A stretch of 13,445 nt of DNA, from NCBI GenBank assembly GCA_964509195.1, contig CAZDWJ010000029.1, positions 1-13,445 on the forward strand. Reading direction: 5' to 3'. The stretch comes from UBA4802 sp964509195 (GTDB lineage Bacteria; Spirochaetota; UBA4802; UB4802). Position numbers and translations under genes: made by a program. Positions 1 through 6,715 of the stretch are shown here, one piece after another; position 1 is the stretch's first letter; every line of letters starts with the position of its first letter. Under the pieces are notes generated by a model. That model did no database searches. It saw nothing but the letters and a program-made list of their open reading frames with translations, and was not told the origin of the DNA.

Positions 1-1
1 G

Positions 2-82
2 ACATTTGCTGAGAGGGTGGCAAAATTCATGCGGTATGATGAGATATACCGCAAGCGGTATTCTATTGTAGGGTGGGTGTGA
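2..82 (+). CDS. Possible 3' end of an upstream gene (partial)
   Basis: Frame 2 is open from the window edge to a TGA at 80-82 and encodes 26 residues ending in YSIVGWV. The peptide is rich in Arg and Tyr and has no motif I recognise. It may be the true end of a gene that begins outside the window, or chance: 26 open codons at a window edge is weak evidence. The inverted arms at 31-61 lie inside it, so its RY-rich peptide may simply reflect that repeat. Confidence 0.2.
   Translation, partial: TFAERVAKFMRYDEIYRKRYSIVGWV
31..61. repeat. Three alternating arms able to form two exclusive hairpins
   Basis: GCGGTAT (31-37) is followed by its exact reverse complement ATACCGC (46-52) and then by a second GCGGTAT (55-61). 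The middle arm can pair with either neighbour: an 8-nt loop on the left or a 2-nt loop on the right. This is either a decayed repeat or an RNA switch-like arrangement. Seen directly in sequence; function unknown. Confidence 0.5.
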
Positions 83-191
83 AAAAAGAAAGATGGGTCA
101 GAGCATTAGAAAATCAGCGTTAGAAAATAATCAACGTAGCGATGCTTCTTTTTGGCACGGTATATGTCCTGATTGTTTACAGAAATATTAG
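43..191 (+). pseudogene. Frameshifted C-terminal remnant of a sensor/signalling protein
   Basis: The frame starting near 93 ends in SDASFWHGICPDCLQKY followed by TAG at 189-191. The block S-D-A-x-F-x-HGICP-x-C is, from memory, the typical extreme C-terminus of many bacterial sensor kinases and response regulators, where it follows a C-x2-C-x-x-I-R...W...E.YI segment. Here the upstream part (ending ERWVRALEN) lies in frame 1, open from about 43 to 120, and the HGICPDC part lies in frame 3. The switch falls exactly at an imperfect 14-bp tandem duplication (106-136), and removing one copy joins the frames. No start codon with a ribosome binding site is apparent, so I read it as a decayed gene end. 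The CxxC segment itself is poorly preserved. Confidence 0.45.
106..136 (+). repeat. Imperfect tandem duplication causing a frameshift
   Basis: TTAGAAAATCAGCG (106-119) is immediately followed by TTAGAAAATAATCAACG (120-136). They share the first nine bases; the second copy carries a 3-nt insertion and one substitution. The 14-nt first copy shifts the reading frame of the sensor remnant; deleting it restores a continuous reading through RALENNQRSDASF. Confidence 0.6.
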
Positions 192-205
192 ACAGACATA
201 ATAAA

Positions 206-253
206 AAATAAATAGTACCCATTTTTATAAACAATGGGTTATACTATTTATTT
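206..253. terminator. Long AT-rich hairpin, possible terminator
   Basis: AAATAAATAGTA plus CCCATT (206-223) pairs with AATGGG, a 3-nt bulge TTA, then TACTATTTATTT (233-253), giving an 18-bp stem with a 9-nt loop. A-rich sequence precedes the stem, but no clean T-run follows it on the plus strand, so it may end transcription leftward better than rightward, or be a mobile-repeat remnant. It sits just upstream of the promoter of the glycosyltransferase and may insulate it. Confidence 0.5.
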
Positions 254-264
254 GATTAAAGTTC

Positions 265-293
265 TTGATTATATAAATATGATAGTATATAAT
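265..293 (+). promoter_or_regulatory. Sigma-70-type promoter of the glycosyltransferase gene
   Basis: TTGATT (265-270), a 17-nt spacer, then TATAAT (288-293). A start of transcription 7 or so bases beyond the -10 box falls at about 299-301, that is, on or beside the ATG at 301. No Shine-Dalgarno sequence lies before that ATG. Confidence 0.6.
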
Positions 294-300
294 TTGCAAT

Positions 301-1554
301 ATGGAATACTCAACAGCTTTACGCCCTTATATCATACGAAGGCTTGAACATATAAAAAAAGCTGACATCCTTATTGGCATACCCTGCTTTAATAATGAAG
401 CAACTATTGCCAATGTCATGAGCATGGTCAGTGACGGATTATTTACGTATTATAATGACTTGAGGCCTGTAATCTTTGTATCTGATGGCGGTTCCACTGA
501 TGATACACGCGATATCGCTCAATCAATAGAATTAAAACCGTGGCAGGAACGCATCATACAAATTTATCGCGGTGTGGCAGGAAAAGGTTCAGCATTCAGG
601 GCAATTTTTGAGGCAGCGCGCATACTTAATGTGGATGCGTGCATGGTGGTTGATTCTGACTTGCGAAGCATTTCTCCTGAGTGGGTGCAGCGGTTGCTAT
701 CGCCTGTACTCGAAAAAAAGTATGAGTTTGTGGCACCAGTGTATACACGCTACAAATATGACGGGACTATCACTAACAATATTGTGTACAATATCATACG
801 TGCGGTATTTGGCAAACGAATACGGCAACCCATAGGTGGCGACTTCACATTTTCAAAACGGCTGGCACAACTGTACCTGGATAGACCGGTGTGGACTACC
901 GATATTGCACGGTTTGGTATTGATATATTCATGACTGTGAATGCCATAGTAAGCCACGTGGATATTTGCCAGGCAAACTTAGGAGTAAAAATTCATGATG
1001 CAAAGGACCCTGCCCAATCGTTGGGGCCGATGTTTGTGCAGGTCATTGGCACGCTGTTTAGACTCATGGAGCACTATGAACCATACTGGAAAAATATTGA
1101 AGGCAGTAAGCCAGTGCCAACCTTTGGTGATGTGGCCATGGTTGAACCTGAAGCTATAGAGGTAAATTTACAGCGGCTTGTTAATGAATACAAGACAGGT
1201 TTTGTGCAGTTTCAGGCATTGTATAAAGAGATGTTCAGCAACCAGGTGTTTGCATCACTTGAAGAATCATCACGAATGGATATGCATGCTTTCAATGTAC
1301 CAGTTGAAATGTGGGTTAAAGTTGTCTATGAGCTATCAGCTATTTATCATACCTGGCAGATAAATAAAGTACGGCTTATAAACCTCATGGTGCCATTGTA
1401 TTTTGGCAGAATTGCATCATTTATTAATGAAACTATAACCATGAATTCATTTGAAGCTGAAGAGGTGGTAGAACAGCAGGCTGCAGTGTTTGAACAATAT
1501 AAACCCTATTTAATGGAAAAGTGGCAATCAAAAGGCAAAAATATTGAGATATGA
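301..1554 (+). CDS. Glycosyltransferase, mannosylglycerate / glucosyl-glycerate synthase-like
   Basis: A GT-A fold glycosyltransferase of 417 residues. Visible motifs: IPCFNN at 27-32 (start of the nucleotide-sugar fold), SDGGSTDDT at 61-69, GKG at 94-96, the metal-binding DSD at 118-120, QPIGGDF at 176-182, and GVKIHDAKDP at 228-237, whose His is the likely third metal ligand. The C-terminal half contains PLYFGR and ET motifs typical of the group. The overall pattern recalls retaining enzymes that move a hexose from a nucleotide sugar to glycerate or 3-phosphoglycerate (GT78/GT81 and relatives), which make compatible solutes; this assignment is from memory of the family, and donor and acceptor cannot be read here. 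No signal peptide or membrane segment is seen, so it is cytoplasmic. It overlaps the next gene by 4 bases (ATGA). The start has no ribosome binding site, and the next Met (residue 40) would remove the first fold motif, so ATG 301 is kept. Confidence 0.85.
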   Translation: MEYSTALRPYIIRRLEHIKKADILIGIPCFNNEATIANVMSMVSDGLFTYYNDLRPVIFVSDGGSTDDTRDIAQSIELKPWQERIIQIYRGVAGKGSAFRAIFEAARILNVDACMVVDSDLRSISPEWVQRLLSPVLEKKYEFVAPVYTRYKYDGTITNNIVYNIIRAVFGKRIRQPIGGDFTFSKRLAQLYLDRPVWTTDIARFGIDIFMTVNAIVSHVDICQANLGVKIHDAKDPAQSLGPMFVQVIGTLFRLMEHYEPYWKNIEGSKPVPTFGDVAMVEPEAIEVNLQRLVNEYKTGFVQFQALYKEMFSNQVFASLEESSRMDMHAFNVPVEMWVKVVYELSAIYHTWQINKVRLINLMVPLYFGRIASFINETITMNSFEAEEVVEQQAAVFEQYKPYLMEKWQSKGKNIEI

Positions 1555-2345
1555 GTAGCGCTTCAAAAATACCAACAATAATTGGGGCGATAGTTGGCGA
1601 TATTGTTGGCTCTGTATATGAAGGAAATCCCATAAAAACAACTCAATTTGATTTTTTCAACCCCTATGCAACGTTTACTGATGATACTGTATTAACGATA
1701 GCTATTGCAGATTGCATTCTGCATAAGAAAGATTTTGCATACACATTATGGGAATATGGAAATCGTTATCCTCACCGAGGATATGGTGGAGCATTTTATA
1801 GCTGGTTGCAATCACACGATTTAAAACCATACAACAGTTTTGGCAATGGTTCGGCCATGCGGGTAAGCCCGGTAGGATTTGCATATACTATACTTGCTGA
1901 TGTTCTTTCAATTGCCAGGCAAACTGCTGCTGTTACGCATAATCATCCTGAAAGCATTAAAGGGGCGCAGGCTGTTGCATCAAGTATGTTTTTGGCAAAA
2001 CATGGTAAATCAAAAGAGGAAATCAAACACTTTGTTACGCAAACATTTGGTTATGATGTAGAATATACAATTGACGATATTCGCCCGTTGTATCATTTTG
2101 ATGTTACATGCCAAGGTTCGGTCCCTCAGGCAATTGTTGCATTTTTGGATAGCACTGATTATGAAAGTGCAGTGAGGCTTGCAATTTCATTAGGAGCTGA
2201 TGCTGATACGCAAGCGTGCATTGCGGGAGCTATCGCCACTGCATTTTACAAAAACATACCCGCTGAAATAATAGACTACGCGTACAGCAAGCTGCCTCAG
2301 GAGTTTATTGATATAATCCAAGAGTTTGATGCATGCTATGGATGA
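1551..2345 (+). CDS. ADP-ribosylglycohydrolase family protein
   Basis: A 264-residue member of the ADP-ribosylglycohydrolase (DraG/ARH) family, a binuclear Mg enzyme that removes ADP-ribose from proteins or small molecules. Visible in order: GAIVGDIVGS (12-21), TDDT (43-46, metal ligands), GNGSAMRVSP (98-107), THNHPESIKGAQA (129-141), CQGSVPQAIVAFL (187-199) and SLGADADTQACIAGAIA (213-229). DADT supplies the second metal-binding group; most relatives have GGDSDT or GGDADT, so the GA here is a small departure. Length is normal and all core motifs are present, so it should be active, but the substrate is unknown. It starts inside the stop of the glycosyltransferase (ATGA), implying translational coupling. 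No ADP-ribosyltransferase partner is in the window. It converges on rlmB with one base between the stop codons. Confidence 0.92.
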   Translation: MSSASKIPTIIGAIVGDIVGSVYEGNPIKTTQFDFFNPYATFTDDTVLTIAIADCILHKKDFAYTLWEYGNRYPHRGYGGAFYSWLQSHDLKPYNSFGNGSAMRVSPVGFAYTILADVLSIARQTAAVTHNHPESIKGAQAVASSMFLAKHGKSKEEIKHFVTQTFGYDVEYTIDDIRPLYHFDVTCQGSVPQAIVAFLDSTDYESAVRLAISLGADADTQACIAGAIATAFYKNIPAEIIDYAYSKLPQEFIDIIQEFDACYG

Positions 2346-2346
2346 A

Positions 2347-3069
2347 TTATTCTTTAAGGAGTTCCCACAACACAATTCCGCAGGCAACCGATGCGTTGAG
2401 CGATGATACTTTGCCTTTAAGCGGAATGCCAACAATCACATCACACAGGCTTTGAGTCAGATAGCGCATGCCTTTGCCTTCGCTGCCAATGACAAGCACT
2501 GCAGGTTTATACGTTGCAATGGTGTTTAAGGCTTGCGTTCCCTTATCACTGGTACCAATTACCCAGTAGCCAGCCAGCTTAGCTTCATCTAAAAATCGTG
2601 CAAGGTTAGTTACCTGATGTACCGGTATATGAGCGGTGGCCCCCGCTGATGCTTTGATAATGGTTGGAGTAATTTCAGGAGCATGTGCTTTAGTCAATAC
2701 TATGGCGCTGCCGCCAAGGGCTTCGGTGGTACGTATGATTGCGCCAATGTTGTGTGGGTCTGTTATCTCATCGCAGGCAACTATCACGCCTTTGCTTGCA
2801 GCAATTACGTGCAGGTCAAAAATGGTATCATCTTTTTTTGGGCGATAGCTCATGACAAGAGCTACCCCCTGATGATTGGCATCACAGTGATTGGCAAACC
2901 AGCTTTTATTGACCTTCTGCACGGGAATGTGTTTACTGTTGGCTGTGGCAATGATTACATCGATGATTTTACCGTGTGCGGTTTCAGATACATACAGTGT
3001 TGCATCTTTTTGCAGTGTGGAAAGATATTCCAGCACTACTTTACGGCCAACTACGATTTGACTATCCAC
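2347..3069 (-). CDS. rlmB: 23S rRNA (guanosine-2'-O)-methyltransferase RlmB / TrmH-SpoU family
   Basis: A 240-residue SPOUT-class RNA 2'-O-methyltransferase. The N-terminal substrate-binding domain (about 4-75) begins IVVGRKVVLEYL and ends NHQGVAL. The trefoil-knot domain has motif 1 DPHNIGAIIRTTEALG (104-119, with the catalytic-type Asn107 and Arg113), motif 2 LVIGSEGKGM (192-201) and motif 3 IPLKGKVSSLNASVA (215-229), which bind S-adenosylmethionine. RlmB methylates G2251 of 23S rRNA; close paralogues act on other RNAs, so the target is inferred. The start is GTG at 3069-3067, preceded by GAGGG about 7 nt upstream, inside the end of cysS (19-bp overlap). Placement directly behind cysS matches the cysS-rlmB neighbourhood known in many bacteria. 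Confidence 0.88.
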   Translation of the reverse strand: MDSQIVVGRKVVLEYLSTLQKDATLYVSETAHGKIIDVIIATANSKHIPVQKVNKSWFANHCDANHQGVALVMSYRPKKDDTIFDLHVIAASKGVIVACDEITDPHNIGAIIRTTEALGGSAIVLTKAHAPEITPTIIKASAGATAHIPVHQVTNLARFLDEAKLAGYWVIGTSDKGTQALNTIATYKPAVLVIGSEGKGMRYLTQSLCDVIVGIPLKGKVSSLNASVACGIVLWELLKE

Positions 3070-4475
3070 CGTGTGCCCTCTTTGGTGTCCTGAATGATAA
3101 TGCCTTTGTCAAGAAGTAGCTGGCGAATTTCATCAGCGCGTGCAAAATTTTTTTCTTTACGAGCTTTGTGGCGTTCTTTTATTAACGCTTCAATTTCGTC
3201 TTTATTGATGCGTGAAACTTCGGGGAAAAAGATACATCCAAATACTGTATCAATCTTTTTCAGTGTATCCATCACAAAAGTAGCATCCTGTCTTCCCAGA
3301 GTGCCAGTATCAATCATTGTATTTATATCGTGGACAAAGTCAAAGAACACTCCAGTGCCGCCAGCAATGTTCAGGTCATCATCCACAGTTTCAGTAAAAG
3401 CGGTGATAAATGCATTGCATCTGTCGGCAACCTTTTCATTAAGTGGTGCGTCCTGTTTTATGTCATTGAGACGTGCAATAAGATTATCAATGCGTAATAG
3501 TGCCTGGGCAGCCTGATTCAACCCGTCAAACGTAAAGTTTAGCTGTTTGCGATAGTGTGCGGTTAAAAGCAGATACCGTATAGCCCGTGGGGAATAGCTT
3601 TTGTCAAGGAGGTCACGCAGAGTATAAAAATTGCCCAGCGATTTTGACATCTTGGAGCCTTCCACCAGGAGATGTTCAACGTGTATCCAATAGCGTACAA
3701 ATGGTTCATCGTAGGCTGCTTCGCTCTGAGCTATCTCATTTTCATGGTGCGGAAAAATTAAGTCAACTCCACCTGTGTGTATATCAATGGTTGTGCCAAA
3801 GATTTTGCGCACCATAGCTGAGCATTCAATATGCCAGCCAGGCCTGCCTTTGCCAAATGGGGTGTTCCAGTATGGTTCGTTTTCTTTTGTTGCTTTCCAC
3901 AGTGCAAAATCGCGCACATCTTCTTTGCTGTATTCATCAGCGTCATAACGGGCACCAACTTTGATATCCATGCTGGTAACATTGCTTAAGCGTCCATAGC
4001 GATGAAACCTGGCAATGCTGAAGTATATGGAACCATCTTTTTCATAGATAAGTCCTTTTTTATCTAATTGAGCAATAATATCAACCATTGCATCTATAGA
4101 TTCAGTTGCTCGTGGGTAGTGTTCTACCGGCTCAATGTTCAATGTTTTTAGGTCTTCAAAGAATATGTGCGTGTATTTATTGGTGTATTCACGTAGTGTG
4201 ATGCCTTCTTTAAGCGCACCTGCAATGGTTTTGTCGTCCACATCGGTGATATTCATTGCATGATTAACTTTGAAGCCACGAAACTTTAGGTAGCGCCTTA
4301 AAAAATCATTAAATACAAATGTACGGAAGTTGCCAATATGGGCAAAACTGTATACAGTAGGACCACAGGAATATATGGTAACAGGCGGATAATCTTCTAT
4401 TTTATCTTTAGGTATTCCACCTGGGGTAAATGTTTCCAGCCTTCGTGTCAGTGTATTGAAAATTTTCAGAGCCAC
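3051..4475 (-). CDS. cysS: Cysteinyl-tRNA synthetase
   Basis: A full-length class I cysteinyl-tRNA synthetase (474 residues), which charges tRNA-Cys with cysteine in the cytoplasm. Visible: CGPTVYSFAHIGNFRTF (37-53) with the HIGH-type HIGN, ITDVDDK (76-82), GWHIECSAM (213-221), FPHHENEIAQS (241-251) and KMSKS (275-279). The four expected zinc ligands are Cys37, Cys218, His243 and Glu247; their spacing matches the E. coli enzyme (Cys28, Cys209, His234, Glu238) with a constant offset of 9. The start is GTG at 4475-4473, with GGAGGG six bases upstream, a very strong ribosome binding site. The end overlaps rlmB by 19 bp, so the two are one transcript. Confidence 0.97.
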   Translation of the reverse strand: MALKIFNTLTRRLETFTPGGIPKDKIEDYPPVTIYSCGPTVYSFAHIGNFRTFVFNDFLRRYLKFRGFKVNHAMNITDVDDKTIAGALKEGITLREYTNKYTHIFFEDLKTLNIEPVEHYPRATESIDAMVDIIAQLDKKGLIYEKDGSIYFSIARFHRYGRLSNVTSMDIKVGARYDADEYSKEDVRDFALWKATKENEPYWNTPFGKGRPGWHIECSAMVRKIFGTTIDIHTGGVDLIFPHHENEIAQSEAAYDEPFVRYWIHVEHLLVEGSKMSKSLGNFYTLRDLLDKSYSPRAIRYLLLTAHYRKQLNFTFDGLNQAAQALLRIDNLIARLNDIKQDAPLNEKVADRCNAFITAFTETVDDDLNIAGGTGVFFDFVHDINTMIDTGTLGRQDATFVMDTLKKIDTVFGCIFFPEVSRINKDEIEALIKERHKARKEKNFARADEIRQLLLDKGIIIQDTKEGTRWIVKS

Positions 4476-4511
4476 TGATGTCCCTCCGTATGTAAGCTAC
4501 ATGCTATTACC

Positions 4512-4541
4512 ATAATCATAGCAGATGGTTAAATCAGTCAA
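4512..4541 (-). promoter_or_regulatory. Candidate promoter of cysS-rlmB
   Basis: On the minus strand TTGACT (4541-4536) is followed after 18 bases by GATTAT (4517-4512); an alternative -10, TATGAT (4520-4515), has a short 15-base spacer. The -35 is good, the -10 is uncertain. The implied leader is only about 30 bases, with no room for a T-box or other riboswitch. Confidence 0.4.
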
Positions 4542-4565
4542 GTATATAAGATGAAATATGATGTA

Positions 4566-5075
4566 TTAATCTTCCAGTATATGCTCTTCTACGGGCACAT
4601 ACTCAATAATTTTTTCCTTTACCTCAATTGATGTGGGGATAGTGGGTATTTCGGGTGGTGGAGTATAGGCTTTTGTGAAATCAATTTTATTAAAATCTTC
4701 AGGGGAGAGTTTATAATACGCTAAAAGCAGGTGCAGCTTTTTAATATACTCAATGAGTTCCTTCATCTTTTTGTTTTTGCGGTCAATGGTTTCACGGGAT
4801 TCTTTAACAATACGTTTTAAGAGTTCGGTCCTTTTTTTTAGTTTCTCTTCCAGTTCAACTACCCGTTCGTAGTACTCCTTATTTACTTTTTTAAAGTCAA
4901 TACGGGCTATGACAATTTCACCTTCATCTTTTTCCTTTTCTATTTCCTTTATTATGTCATTGAGTTCTTTGGAAGACAATAGGTCCTTTGTGGATGTCTG
5001 CAGCCATTTTTTGCCGTCATCATCCGTAAACTCATATACATCTGGAAGAGCTTTCTTTTTTCGTTTAAATAACAT
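4566..5075 (-). CDS. Hypothetical coiled-coil protein
   Basis: I do not recognise this family. The 169-residue product has no signal peptide or membrane segment. It starts MLFKRKKKALPDVYEF, has a compact acidic/aromatic N-terminal part (10-60), then a highly charged Lys/Glu-rich helix (about 64-118) with heptad-like spacing of Leu, Val and Ile that should form a coiled coil, and a Pro-rich tail (PPPEIPTIPT, 139-148) ending acidic. Such a design suits a scaffold or adaptor protein in the cytoplasm. The ribosome binding site is weak and the start region is AT-only. It lies 107 bp downstream of the secreted Fn3-like protein on the same strand and 90 bp upstream of cysS. It may be co-transcribed with the former, but a palindrome (5162-5178) separates them. 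Confidence 0.75.
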   Translation of the reverse strand: MLFKRKKKALPDVYEFTDDDGKKWLQTSTKDLLSSKELNDIIKEIEKEKDEGEIVIARIDFKKVNKEYYERVVELEEKLKKRTELLKRIVKESRETIDRKNKKMKELIEYIKKLHLLLAYYKLSPEDFNKIDFTKAYTPPPEIPTIPTSIEVKEKIIEYVPVEEHILED

Positions 5076-5161
5076 ATAGATATATTCTATATACCTGCAC
5101 CTTTAGTAGAAAGAAGAGTATATTCTTTAAGATACTATCGACATATTATCAACATCTGTTT

Positions 5162-5178
5162 ATGTAAATATTTTACAT
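5162..5178. repeat. Perfect palindrome ATGTAAA-TAT-TTTACAT
   Basis: A 7-bp perfect inverted repeat with a 3-nt centre, starting 4 bases beyond the stop codon of the Fn3-like gene and upstream of the coiled-coil gene (both minus strand). It could be a weak hairpin or a protein-binding site. Its core GTAAATATTTTAC nearly equals the palindrome at 10887-10900. Confidence 0.55.
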
Positions 5179-5182
5179 CATT

Positions 5183-6466
5183 TCACTGATTTGAATACTC
5201 CTTCATCTTTTCCCTGATTTCCTTGTTTGATGTACTCCACAGAATTGTATTGCCAGCCCAGTTTTTGTATTCCTTAAAGTATGTTGTTGCAATACCTATG
5301 GACTGATACAGCGGAAGCTGAACAGTGTATCCTTCATCGTCATTTATGTCAATAGTGCCATCCTGTGCGCCAAACGCTATAGCGTTAAGTAGAAGCCGTT
5401 GTACAAGCTCTATGTCATAGTTGCTGGTTATAAGTAGCTCAAAGGGCTTTTTAGTTTCAAGTTTAACAACATAACTATTTTTCTTAATGAAGTATATTGT
5501 ATTGGTATCAGCATCCATCATAACAGTATCAAAATCTTTTAATACAGTAAGCTGCCCTTTAGAAATATATGATTTTACAACCTGCATAATGATCCGGAGT
5601 TTTACTGCATTCATATAATGTGGCTTAATCATATCAATACGTGCCTGCATCAGTGCTTTCTGCTCTTCATCTGCTGGTTTTTCCTCAGGTTTTTTATACA
5701 CCGATAGCACTTTGTCAAGGTCCAGATTTTCTTTATTTTCTGGTACAATATACGCTGATGTAGCTTGTGAAGTGTCAACCACGTAGCCATCCTGCAGTGC
5801 CTGAACCTTGTACCAGTATACTACTCCTGGCTGAACATCCGTGTCAGTGTAGGTTGGGGTGGTGATGGTGGTGATAGTATCATAAGGGCCTTCTCTCAGA
5901 AGAGAACGAAGGATAGCATAGGAACTGCTGTCACCATAGACTTCAAAATTTACAGTGATCTGATTTAAGGAGCTATCGCCCACAGCCATAACATTGCCGA
6001 TTTTTATTATTTTTGATTGAAGCAGAAGGGATAGTTGTTTTTCAAAATTTTTTGCGGGTAAATTCATACTGTTATATGAAGCCCAATCAAATGAAGTTGC
6101 AATAAAACTGTTGTGTTCCAGTGAATAGAGTTTATATTCAATAGTAATCTGCCCAACTGAATGTGACAGCTCAGAGAAGAGGACAAAATTTGTTTTTTTC
6201 TTCTGGGCAAATTTTTTTACAGAAGACCGTGCACTTTCATCATTCAATTCAATGGTGGAGTTGAATGAACCAACTTTCTGAATGCTGTCTATTGTAACAC
6301 CTTCAATAGCAATATTTTTAAGAGACTCAAATAATAATGAAGATTGCGTAGCAAGGTCATTAGGGCAAAACGGAAATACTACCGTTAGAGTTTTTGCATT
6401 AAGCATACTGACAAAAAAACAAACATATATACATGAGTACATAATCTTTTTACACAATGGTATCAT
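5183..6466 (-). CDS. Secreted protein with a fibronectin type III-like domain
   Basis: A 427-residue exported protein of unknown function. The N-terminus (MIPLCKKIMYSCIYVCFFVSMLNAK) is a signal peptide, probably cut after Ala24. Residues 25-155 form an alternating alpha/beta region beginning LTVVFPF, loosely like periplasmic TolB-N/CsgG-type folds; this is only an impression. Residues about 168-243 look like a fibronectin III module: NQITVNFEV, YAILRS, YTDTDVQPGVVYWYKVQAL. The remainder (250-427) starts with a charged linker and shows no family I know; it has no membrane segment. The start ATG has a clear AGGGGA five bases upstream. It is transcribed divergently from the cupin gene. Expected location is periplasm or cell surface. 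Confidence 0.78.
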   Translation of the reverse strand: MIPLCKKIMYSCIYVCFFVSMLNAKTLTVVFPFCPNDLATQSSLLFESLKNIAIEGVTIDSIQKVGSFNSTIELNDESARSSVKKFAQKKKTNFVLFSELSHSVGQITIEYKLYSLEHNSFIATSFDWASYNSMNLPAKNFEKQLSLLLQSKIIKIGNVMAVGDSSLNQITVNFEVYGDSSSYAILRSLLREGPYDTITTITTPTYTDTDVQPGVVYWYKVQALQDGYVVDTSQATSAYIVPENKENLDLDKVLSVYKKPEEKPADEEQKALMQARIDMIKPHYMNAVKLRIIMQVVKSYISKGQLTVLKDFDTVMMDADTNTIYFIKKNSYVVKLETKKPFELLITSNYDIELVQRLLLNAIAFGAQDGTIDINDDEGYTVQLPLYQSIGIATTYFKEYKNWAGNTILWSTSNKEIREKMKEYSNQ

Positions 6467-6602
6467 ACGGTTCCCCTTTTTTGTACAGATTGTTTGTCTG
6501 TCATATGATTTTTATTTTGAGATATAGCTAAACGAACGCTTTTATGAAATAGTCCCTGTATCGTTACTCAATGTTGGTAATGCCTTTCAATAAGTAAAGT
6601 GT

Positions 6603-6631
6603 TTGACATTAATGTAATCACCCCTCATAAT
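6603..6631 (+). promoter_or_regulatory. Near-consensus promoter of the cupin-glycerate kinase operon
   Basis: A perfect -35 TTGACA (6603-6608), a 17-nt spacer and CATAAT (6626-6631), giving a transcript start near 6638 and a leader of about 78 nt. This is the best promoter match in the window. Confidence 0.65.
6606..6615. promoter_or_regulatory. Palindrome overlapping the -35 box, possible operator
   Basis: ACATTAATGT is a perfect 10-bp palindrome that starts inside the TTGACA box and runs into the spacer. A dimeric regulator bound here would block RNA polymerase. Short AT-rich palindromes also occur by chance, so this is a suggestion. Confidence 0.3.
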
Positions 6632-6715
6632 AAATATACTAAAGTACTGTATGTAAATGCAACTATTTTGTTGTTATTTATCATGTAAAATTATATACAA
6701 ATATAGGGAGGGCAT

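Noticed and set aside
572..835. 87-codon plus-strand frame inside the glycosyltransferase
   Set aside because: It overlaps the conserved DSD and GGDF region in another frame and carries no signals of its own.
2683..3516. Two adjoining open frames (136 and 140 codons) antisense to rlmB and cysS
   Set aside because: The sense strand encodes complete, motif-verified enzymes; the antisense peptides show no domain or signal.
4476..4565. T-box or other riboswitch in the cysS leader
   Set aside because: The leader is too short and shows no specifier or antiterminator sequence.
6638..6715. Structured leader of the cupin operon as a riboswitch
   Set aside because: Only tiny stems (for example CAAC/GTTG) can be drawn; nothing matches a known riboswitch class.
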